The notes under the pieces were generated by a model, which searched no databases, was not told the origin of the DNA, and worked only from the letters and a program-made list of their open reading frames with translations. From Mytilus trossulus (lineage: Eukaryota > Mollusca > Bivalvia > Mytilida > Mytilidae): a DNA stretch of 64,000 nucleotides. The stretch is taken from positions 49,103,431 to 49,167,430 of the forward strand of contig NC_086381.1 in the NCBI RefSeq assembly GCF_036588685.1, written 5' to 3'. Below are positions 55,349-64,000 of the stretch, piece by piece. A program made the position numbers and the translations under genes. How positions within the stretch are numbered: position 1 is the first letter of the stretch; every line of letters starts with the position of its first letter.

Positions 55349-56727
55349 CTGAAAAAAGAAGATAAACATATAATAACTGTATTAGTAAGTTCAATTTTAT
55401 TTATCCAAACGTATCTGATGAGTATAAGTAGAAATTGACTAAATTATCAACTGTCCATGCTCTTGGCAATATTTGAAAGATCAAGGATTTTTCTTAGATT
55501 TGCTTGTAGATGATCGGGAAAGATAAATGTTCATTGTGTAAAGTTTTATCGATATATCAAACTTTATGTAATAATTTTCTATATTCTTGTTGAACCCATA
55601 ATGTATATTAAACCTGTTCTTCTTTTTTTCTCCCTTTCTTTGATTGTCTCAAACGTTCTACAAATGATATGAAAAACATCAACTAGTTGTATGTAAATGT
55701 TAATTACCAGACATAACCAAATCTGAATTCTGCATAAGGTGACCAGAGGTAACCAAATCTAATATTAACATAAGGTGACCAGAGGTAACCAAACCCAATA
55801 TTAACATAAAGTGACCAGAGGTCACATAATCTAATAGTAACATAATGTGACCAGAGATAATCAAATCCAATATTAACATAAGGTGACCAGAGGTAACCAA
55901 ATCTAATATTAACATAAGGTGACCAGAGGTAACCAAATCCAATATTAACATAAAGTGACCAGAGGTAACCAAACCAATATAAACGTAAGGCGACCAGAGA
56001 TAATCAAATCCAATATTAACATGAGGTGACCAGAGGTCACCAAATCTAATATTTACATAAAGTGACCAGAGGTAACCAAATCTAATATTACCATAAGGTG
56101 ACCAGAGGTAACCAAATCCAATATAAGCATAAGGTGACCAGAGATAACCAAATCAAAAATATAAACAGAAGGTGACCAGAGATAAACAAATCTAATATAT
56201 GAATAAGGTGACCAGAGGTAACCAAATCCAATATTAACATAAGGTGACAAGAGATAACATAATCCAATATAAACATGAGTGACCAGAGATAACCAAATTC
56301 AATATTAACATAAGGTGACCAGAGGTCATCAAATCTTATATTTGAATAAGGTGACCAGAGGTAACCAAATCCAATATTGACATAAGGTAACCAGAGGTAA
56401 CCAAATTCAATATTATCAAAAGGTGACCAGAGGTAACCAAATCCAATATATGATTAGGGTGACCAGAAGTTACTAGCATGCTAAGGCCACTAGAGGTTAT
56501 CAATTTCCATTTCTGGTTAAGATGACCACATGTAATTGAATTAAATATTTGTGTAAGGTAAGCAATAAACAAAAAATGAATTGTTCAATCAAGCCTAAGT
56601 TGCCATTTTACCAGAAGTAATTGCAATTATTAAGTTCAAAAAGAATAATAGTTGCAGCATTATATAAACATTGTGTATGTTTCCATCATATTAAAAGTTT
56701 AATACAATAAATTAAATGCATACATAC

Positions 56728-56749
56728 CACTCTTATCTACATTTTCAAT
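56728..56749 (-). other. Exon-like cassette 4 (damaged)
   Basis: Retains ENVDKS and donor GTATGT, but the usual 5' part and pyrimidine tract are deleted, leaving only a weak catcag acceptor. Confidence 0.25.
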
Positions 56750-57335
56750 CTGATGAGGATTGTAATATATAGATATAGATATATCAAACTTAATGTAATA
56801 ATATTCTATATTTGTTGAACCCATACTGTATATCAAACCTGTTCTTCTTCTTTTCTCTCTTTCTTTGATTGTCTCAAACTTTCTTCAAATGAGATGAAAA
56901 ACATCAACTAGTTGTATGTAAATGTTAATTACCAGAGATAACCAAATCTGAAATCTGCATAAGGTGACCATAGGTAAAAAAATCCAATATTAACATATGG
57001 TGACCAGAGTTCACCAAATCCAATATTTACATAAGGTGACCAGAGGTCACCTAATCCAATATGAATAAGGTGACCAGAAGTTATCCCATTCTAGCATATT
57101 GAGGCCAACAGAGGTTATCAAATCCCATTTCTGGTTAAGATTACCACAATTAAATGTGTGTGTAAGGTAATCATGAAAAAAAAATGATTTGTTCAATCAA
57201 GCCTAAGTAGCCATTTAACCAGAAACAATTGCAAATTTTCAGTTTAAAAAGATTAATAGTTGCAGCTGTATATAAACATAGTGTATGTTGCCATCATATT
57301 AAATGTTTGATACAATAAATTAAATGCATACATAC

Positions 57336-57371
57336 CACTCTTATCTATATTTTCCGGTCTACGGTATCTTG
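57336..57371 (-). other. Exon-like cassette 5 (most upstream)
   Basis: 36 bp between a good acceptor (ttctttccatttag) and donor GTATGT; frame RYRRPENIDKS plus one base. Unlike the other cassettes it has its own 5' part. Confidence 0.3.
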
Positions 57372-57457
57372 CTAAATGGAAAGAAGAATTGTCTATTTTT
57401 AGTTTTCTATTTTTAGAACTACAATATCACTACATAGAAGAGTACTATTTATAGGTT

Positions 57458-57498
57458 GACCAGTGGGCACCGTTCAGCGTATCTATTATCCTTGTGCA
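57458..57498 (-). repeat. Right 41-bp boundary inverted repeat of the minisatellite region
   Basis: Inverted copy of 47251-47291 with one mismatch. Confidence 0.85.
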
Positions 57499-57554
57499 CT
57501 CCATCAAGTAGTATTCGGGCCCGTATGCGGATCGGAACTGGAACTGCCGGGGAG

Positions 57555-57680
57555 TTTGTGGTTTTCTATGTAGTGTTTTGTATTCTGTGTTTTGTCTGTT
57601 TGTCTCATTGTTGTTTCAGCTGTTGTCGGTTTATTTTCGACGTATGAATTTGAATGTCCCTTTGGAATTTTTCTTATGCT
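57555..57680 (+). repeat. Family C repeat copy
   Basis: Contains ggttttctatgtagtgttttg, a gtttgtctcattgttg segment and tgaatgtccctttggaattt, in family C order. Confidence 0.72.
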
Positions 57681-57699
57681 GCGACAGAGAATAACTAAT

Positions 57700-59880
57700 A
57701 AATCGACCATTTTTTAAAACAGTTGATTTATCAATATTACCATATTACCATATCAATGCTTATAAATGTCAACACAGAAGTTTTGAACACTAGGCTAGTT
57801 ATAACATAAGGAAGGAAACCTCCATCGTGACTTTCAGAAGTTCAACGGACACTATTTTGTATTGAGATCAAATCAATCAATTGGTGTGGTGGTACTACGT
57901 GAATGAGACAGTACCCCAAACCCCGTACTATATAATACACATACACACATCAGAAGAAGAGTAAATACAATTCATTTGGCATTTAATGAAATTGAAAGTT
58001 TAAAAAAATCATTTTGTCAGTGTAATAATTCTAACTGACATCTGGCATTTTGAAGTATAGGTCTAACTCTGCACCACAGCCTTCCGTTTTAACATTCCAG
58101 TTCTAAATATCTGGCCTCGTTTGCAAATACATACATGTAACTGCTGTTTTTGATAAGAATGATCACCAGTTTGTATATTATATACCAGAACTTATCAACA
58201 ATAAATAAAATATAGGTAGGTATGTGTCGAAGGCACTCTACCTACACCACGTTTCGGATTTGACATTCGCATTTAGGTTAAACGAGGCTGTGCACTTTTA
58301 TATCCCGCACAGCCAAACGGATGCCCAACCTTAGCAAATCTTTCACTGCCAGTCGGCGGAAGACCAAAGTGACCTTTTTTTATTGTGTACTCCCATATGG
58401 GGATAGGACAATCGTCGGAGGACATTTGAGTGCATTGATAGAACATTTGAGCGAGAGAGAAAAAATCAGACGTTTTAGCGCCAAAGAAGAACATATTCTA
58501 ACGTCTGATATGTTTAACCCATTATAATATATGATAATGATAAATAAAAAAAACTTAAATAGACTCAAAACAGCACAATATAAAACATATGATGTCCATC
58601 AAAATACAGCACTAAATGTCTAAAAGATTTACAGCTAATTTCCTAAAGCATGTAGAGTAAGACTTAAGTTAGTTTGCTTGCTTTGTTTTTATATTGTACA
58701 ATCATTAGGATAACACCCAATTAAATTCAAATATTATATATACAGGTTAAACTTTGCCAATATATATTGTTTAAAAATGTCAATCTTATTTACAAAGCTT
58801 GTATAAACAATTATACAAACAAAGCAAGCAAGCCAACCAGAGTTTTGCTTTACATGCATTAGGAAATTAGCTGTAATCAAATGATAAAAGTTCGTTTTAG
58901 CCTGGAATTTAAATCCCAGACAACGTACGTACAATGGGCTCAGGATATATACCCTATGTGCAATTTGATAATAGTATATAACAAATGGAACGAATCTGGA
59001 CCATGATTTGATCGCTTTGAATTACACTGAACTTCTGCCCAAGTCTTCGCTAAAATGGGCTTTCGTAAATACAAAAATATACAGGTGATCGGATTACTCC
59101 GTCGCTTAAATGGACTCCATTAAACTTTAAAGGGGGGAATGGGTATTTTTTTTTGTCCGAGTTAGAATTTTTATTTCAACGCTACCAACCAAATTATTTT
59201 TCAAAAAATTAATACTATAACGTATGGGGAAAATCTGGATCCAGAATAAAAAAAAATTGTCAAATACTTGACCAAAATATATTTTTAAGAATCAAATTTG
59301 GGATCAGAATATATTTTTGGTAAAATATATACCCTTACCCCTGTGAAGTTAAATAAATGGTCGTTCCCTAAAGCAATAATGTGGAGATTAAGTAAGTAAC
59401 GATGATTTATTCTCCGATGTCACCGACACAGAAAACGAAACTTAGAAATACATTAGAATATTTGACATATTTTCTAAATGCCTACTATCTACTTGTTTAT
59501 CGTAGGAATGGTGAATTACAACACAACATATTTTAGAAACTAAGAACTTTATAAAACAAACTCAGACGCAGTAACTGCGCTACAGAAGCACTATTTATAC
59601 ATAATATATCGTAATCACAGATCAAAGTCCCTTGTCTCATTGTAGCTTAATTTTTTTGTGCGAGAAGTAAAGTGCCTGTGTTAAAAATGACAAAATGCGT
59701 AAAAATTATCTCACAAATATAAAACTATAAAAATTTCAAGTTTTTGAAAGTTTAAACATATATGATAGATATAAATTATCTGTAAATAATGGTAAAACTG
59801 TGAATTACGATGTATGTTTTCAAATTAAAGGTAATACAAAAGTTCATACTAAGTCTTTAACTATTTATGTTTTGGGTGCA
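57700..59880. other. Gene-poor region with one unassigned open segment
   Basis: Mostly AT-rich. A less AT-rich patch at 58230-58530 includes a 68-codon plus-strand frame (58321-58527: PYGDRTIVGGHLSALIEHLS and KEEHILTSDMF). I do not recognise it, and no splice or start context supports it. A 10-bp inverted pair ATCAGACGTT/AACGTCTGAT lies within it. Confidence 0.4.
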
Positions 59881-59962
59881 CTCGATTCGGTTCTTGTACG
59901 TCACCACCACGTGTTATTAATAGAGTGTTATGCTATAGCTTTTCAAGCCTGTTGGAGAAATC

Positions 59963-59966
59963 ATGG
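59963..59966 (+). other. Weak candidate first coding exon (ATGG then GTAAGT)
   Basis: A start codon in good context (aaatcATGG) is followed at once by a consensus donor GTAAGT (59967-59972). An E-box CACGTG at 59908-59913 and a TACGTCA about 60 bp upstream could be promoter elements. The partner exon would lie to the right, possibly beyond the window. Speculative. Confidence 0.2.
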
Positions 59967-60244
59967 GTAAGTAACACTTTAGTCCTACATGTATAACATA
60001 TGACTCCGCATTCTTATTAAATGTTTAACGTTTTTATACTGATATTTTCATTTTTTATTTTTTTTTAATGCGGGTGGCACATTGATAGTAAAACTTATGT
60101 ATTATCTATATTCAACAATTTATTAATTTTAAACTCGCTAACCTAAAAGAACATAATTCACAAAGAAACCCTCCTTTTATTCAGTTCGAATTTCTTTCAA
60201 TACATCACAGCAGAAAATATATTATTTCAGTCCCGACTATTTGT

Positions 60245-60366
60245 CAGGGGCGGATCCAGCCATTTTAAAAAAGGGGGGTACCACAACCACATGTCCCCTA
60301 TTAAAATGCATCGATCGTCCAAAAAAGGGGGGCCCAACCCGCGGACCCCCCTTGGATCCGCCAATG
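60245..60366 (+). mobile_element. hAT-type MITE, second copy
   Basis: Begins CAGGGGCGGATCCAGCC and ends TTGGATCCGCCAATG; the interior shares gcatcgatcgtccaaaaaa with 19236-19379. The target duplication is not clear here. Confidence 0.78.
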
Positions 60367-60377
60367 TTTGTATACGA

Positions 60378-60633
60378 ATGCCTTCATCCCTTTAAGTTAT
60401 TATATCAGCCCAATATCCCGTTTGATCCATAAGGCTTCATCCCTTAGTATATCAGCCTAACATCCCGTCTGATCCCTTCATCCCTTAGTATATCAGCCCA
60501 ACATCCCATCTCATCCCCTCGACCCTCAGTATATCAGTCCAAATCCCGTCTGATCCCTTCGTCCCTTAGTATTTCAGCCCAATATCCCGTCTGATCCCTT
60601 CGTCCCTTAGTATATCAGCCCAACATCCGTCTC
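60378..60633 (+). repeat. 41-bp tandem repeat, about six copies
   Basis: Unit: ttcatcccttagtatatcag followed by cccaacatcccgtctgatcc, with substitutions and small indels between copies. Confidence 0.85.
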
Positions 60634-60639
60634 TATTGG

Positions 60640-61540
60640 AAAATAAAAATTTAATGTAAGATTGCTTTTTCTCAATTTTGCAGACACATGTATAGCTTAT
60701 ACTTACCTTATATAAAAGTGAACTCTTCCAGTATGTTGTCTTGAATTTGTATCATTTGTATCATTTGATTGTGCAACCTCTTGTCTTAGGGAGCTACCAT
60801 TTATTATTTTATTCTTTTGGAAGGGGGGGGGGGTAAGTTTGAAATTTGTTAAAACGAATACAGGTCCGGAGATTTGAGTGTAATAAAGGCTGGATGAGAC
60901 ACTAAATTAAGGGCTGTTTAGTAGATTTGATATAAAAAAAAAAAAGGCAGAATGACACTTTCCCCCCTAAAATAAGGACATGATGACAATTTATATTAAA
61001 AAAGAAATAAGGATTAAATTTTAAAAAAGGCAGGTCAGAATAATGAAAAGACAGGACAGAGTTTACAACTTAAATCAAACTGCAAGACATATATATGGAT
61101 TTGATATATTTTAACAAAAGCATGTTTCTAATTGCCATTTTCACATTATTTGAATAGTAAATTGTACATTTTACAAGACAACATCTCTGCATTTCCGAGT
61201 AGGTTTTTATCTCTCTCACGAAACACAGTATTCTAAGATTTTATATGTATTTCTAAAGAGTATCACCTAAGTTCGCCATATGCATACACCATAAAAGTAT
61301 ATGCGTCCTGTTCTAATTACTGAAATTTTATTTCAAAACTACATGTTTTTTCTCCTATGATTATGTTTTTATTTTCAAAATTTCAGAAAAATATGTCAAT
61401 ATAGGAGGCACTTATACCATAACAAGTTTTAGTTGCAAATCTATAATAGATATACTAATACATTGCGAATTTCAGTATACAACGAATATATAGATTTCGC
61501 CACTGCATCAAGTTTAAAATGATATTTAAAATTTAGGTGT
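60640..61540. other. AT-rich intergenic DNA
   Basis: No gene or recognised repeat. G-run at about 60824-60834. Confidence 0.5.
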
Positions 61541-62570
61541 TGAGGGACTGATTACGTATCTTCATTCTAATGGAAAAGTATTGACCTGTTCACCTCAGGA
61601 CTATTTGTCGTTTTTTTTCTGAGGAAAAAGTAACTGTATTTCCCTTCATAAATAAGGGAATGAGTATTTCACTCTTTATTCTCGGGAGAAAACATGTTCT
61701 TGTAAATCCTTCGGAATTTGTCATAACCGCAAAACTAAGTGACATATTATACTTACCTCTATTTTATCAGTGAAACGGACTGATTATTACAGGTAACTTC
61801 TATATTCTATGGTGGAAATTTTTACCTGCATCTGGGGAAAATATGTTCCTACTTATCTTAGAGACTTATTTTTTCCCTCTAAATTCGCCGGGCAAGGCAA
61901 GTATAGTTGTATGGCGTATCTTAGGGACTGAATATTTGCTTTTAATTCGCTGGGGCAATTAAAGTTGTATGGCATATCTTAGGGACTGATTATTTGCTTT
62001 TTATTCGCTGGGGAAGTATTATTGTAATGCATATATAAGTACTGATTATTTGCCTTTTATTCGCTGGGAAAAGTATAATTGTACGGCATATCTCAATCTA
62101 ATTAGAATTAAATCTCTCACTCGCTCATTTTTAATGCTTGGTCGCTGCGTGCGTTATTAGATTGGCCATATCTTAGGGATTGGTTATTTGCCTTTTATTT
62201 CCTGGGAAAAGTATAATTGTATGGCATATCTTAGGGACTGATTATTTGCCTTTTATATTCGCTGGGAAACGTATAATTGTACGGCATGTCGTGAAGACTG
62301 ATTATTTGCATTTTATTCGCTGGGAAAGGCATAATTATATGGCACATCTTAGGGATTTATTATTTGCCTTTTATTCGCTGGGAAAAGTGTAAGTGTACGG
62401 CATATTTTAGGGACTGATTATTTGCCTTTTATTCGCTGGGAATAGTATATTTGTATGGCATATCTTAGGGATTTATTATTTGCCTTTTCTTCGCTGGAAA
62501 AATTATAATAGCAAGGCATATTTTAGAACGCATTATTATCTCTAAATGCGCTGGAAAATATATTTACCTT
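61540..62570 (+). repeat. 58-bp tandem repeat with degenerate edges
   Basis: About ten recognisable units at 61910-62540 (tatcttagggactgattatt, then tgccttttattcgctggga). Older, decayed units extend left to about 61540. One unit near 62096-62160 is replaced by unrelated sequence. Confidence 0.85.
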
Positions 62571-63269
62571 AATATATCATGACCTAAATATTTCCCTCTT
62601 TCGTCATCTTAGAGTGTAAAAAACAGAGAACCTCTAAGATCCTGATGTTTAATCAAATTAGCGAAATCTGTTACAATAATGCAGAAAACTAATATAAATG
62701 TTCATTTAAGATAACAAAGTTATAAAATTATAACTTTAAAATATTAATATTTTTACAAGTGTAGATTATTTTTGCTTGAATTTTAATGTTTTGAAATAGG
62801 CATTTTCAGGGGAGGTAATTCTGAAATAGTACATTTTTCGAAGGAACGTTTACTACATTGAATTTTGCTCTTTTGTATTTTAGCCGAAAAAAACGTACTG
62901 TGACTAAATCTTTTAAATTCTAATTCGTAAACTCAAACGAATATAAAATATTTATCAAATAACCACAAACTCTTACATGGGAGACGTCACTCGCAGAGAC
63001 AAGTGCACATTTTATTATTCGTATATGTATTATGAAAATCAATGTTTTTGTGTAAATACACCGAACATTCTCAGCTGGTACTGGTTACCGCATACTACAT
63101 TGTACTAAAGGTGAACAAATCTGAAAATAAATGATATAAAATTATTATATTATTTATTTGGGAAAGTGCTACTGGTCACTTTAACTGCAATGGCTCGAAT
63201 GACTTTAAACTACCTGAATTCACTTTAAACCCCATTCAAACCGACCTTACTATAAATCTCTATGAAGAA

Positions 63270-63355
63270 ATAACATAAAAAATTTGGTGCACACTGAATA
63301 ACGCGCGTAGCGGGTTATTTAACAGTGTGCATCACTTTTTTTTTAATGTTATTTT
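63270..63355. mobile_element. Foldback repeat (MITE-like)
   Basis: gtgcacactgaataac and gttatttaacagtgtgc form an inverted pair around cgcgcgtagcg; outer ataacat/atgttat also pair. The downstream tgacgtcacggtcac is typical of the same family's flank. Confidence 0.65.
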
Positions 63356-63659
63356 GAATAGACAGAAAAAATATTACACTGATTTCTTATAATCTAATTA
63401 TAAATTCCATGTTGAACCGTTGAAAACCATGAAAAAACTTTGATGACGTCACGGTCACATAACGTCAGCCAATCAGAAGACGTCACGCGTTAAATCCAAA
63501 ATTAAATGATTGCGAATTAAGTAAATTAAAGTTTATATTTTCACCAGATTTTTCTCAACCAGTAGCCCATTTTCATATTACCGACTTTTGATTCTGGTAT
63601 TTATATTTTTTCTATACGTTACTTTCTCTGTGTTAGCACATCCTAGTACTCGGCCAAGC

Positions 63660-63835
63660 AAGAAAATTTTTTTAAGATGTTTTATATAATTTATATTATA
63701 TCTTATTCAGTTTATGAAATACCTCATATAAATTTATAAGATATCTATAATAATATAGTTTGAGATATCTTATATTTTAAACTGTATGAAATCATCAGAA
63801 TTTCATAAACTATGTGAGGTATCTAATAAAAGTAT
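63660..63835. repeat. AT-rich imperfect inverted repeat
   Basis: agatatct-containing arms (about 63741 and 63772) and the pair tttatgaaatacctcat / aatttcataaac...gtgaggtat form a nested foldback. Confidence 0.5.
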
Positions 63836-64000
63836 ATATGACTAGAACACACTCGTGATATCGCGGGTCCGTGACTGAATTAAAGTATATAACTATCTGC
63901 AAGCCTTATTTTAGTATTAGTTTTGACACCTGATAAAGTCATGCCGATAATAAGATACACAGTTTTCTCTGCTTTCAAATGTGTCTGTTTGAACCCGTCG

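Larger units (their letters stand above)
53578..56323. repeat. Two tandem 1373-bp higher-order units
   Basis: 53578-54950 and 54951-56323 are nearly identical (period 1373, few substitutions). A third partial copy starts at 56324 and gains an extra 36-bp unit before diverging. The high identity means recent duplication or an assembly artefact. Confidence 0.88.
51475..57090 (-). repeat. 36-bp minisatellite, minus-oriented arrays with interleaved modules (higher-order repeat)
   Basis: On the plus strand the unit is AGGTGACCAGAGGTAACC plus an AT linker; its complement has the same GGTTACCTCTGGTCACC core as the left arrays. Array blocks at about 51475-51660, 52275-53690, 54335-55062, 55708-56470 and 56940-57090 alternate with modules of about 0.3-0.65 kb (51660-52275, 53690-54335, 55063-55708, 56470-56940, 57090-57400). 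Confidence 0.9.

Noticed and set aside
47690..57090. Regular 36-bp repeats resembling a CRISPR array
   Set aside because: The genome is eukaryotic, units abut without unique spacers, and the unit drifts as minisatellites do.

Overview
The window is AT-rich nuclear DNA from an animal, most likely a marine mussel (Mytilus or a close bivalve). Two things point there: intron-rich genes with GT-AG splice sites, and several dispersed repeats that I recognise as typical of mussel genomes, for example the 'gtctcattggcaatcat' family and the 'aatggggaatgtgtcaaag' family. There are no bacterial operons, rRNA genes or CRISPR arrays.

Three host genes are well supported. (1) On the minus strand, from 24178 down past the left edge, lies a TM7SF3-type seven-transmembrane gene. 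I place nine coding exons (465 codons) whose splice phases all agree; the C-terminal exons are outside the window. (2) Head-to-head with it, on the plus strand, is the MYG1 exonuclease gene (DHH-family, organelle/nuclear RNA processing): seven coding exons from 25142 to 37999, giving 342 residues. The roughly 1 kb between the two is probably a shared divergent promoter. (3) At 43185-44486, minus strand, is an intronless rhodopsin-class GPCR with unusual core motifs, followed directly by a tandem repeat of about 48 bp.

The rest is mostly mobile and repetitive DNA, much of it inside introns. TM7SF3 intron 6 holds a 3.6 kb terminal-inverted-repeat element (2677-6264, 5-bp target duplication) that carries GATGACCGT iterons and a broken LINE. 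Intron 5 (10.7 kb) holds a 2.3 kb inverted duplication with a TGTCAGGAGTGTGAC motif, and beside it an element of about 6.4 kb made of three head-to-tail 2202-bp units, bounded by inverted repeats and an 8-bp target duplication. MYG1 introns hold a 1.9 kb TIR element, a tRNA-like SINE and several long mussel repeats.

From 47251 to 57498 a 41-bp inverted repeat encloses about 10 kb of a 36-bp minisatellite. It is arranged as a plus-oriented array, a spacer, and then minus-oriented arrays interleaved with spacer modules (a higher-order repeat with 1373-bp period). Each module carries a micro-exon-like cassette on the minus strand, and the spacer carries a candidate terminal exon. This is the most unusual structure in the window. 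A second LINE remnant (45466-46557) lies between the GPCR and this region. The right end (57.7-64 kb) holds MITE-like elements, a 41-bp and a 58-bp tandem array, foldbacks, and one weak candidate first exon.
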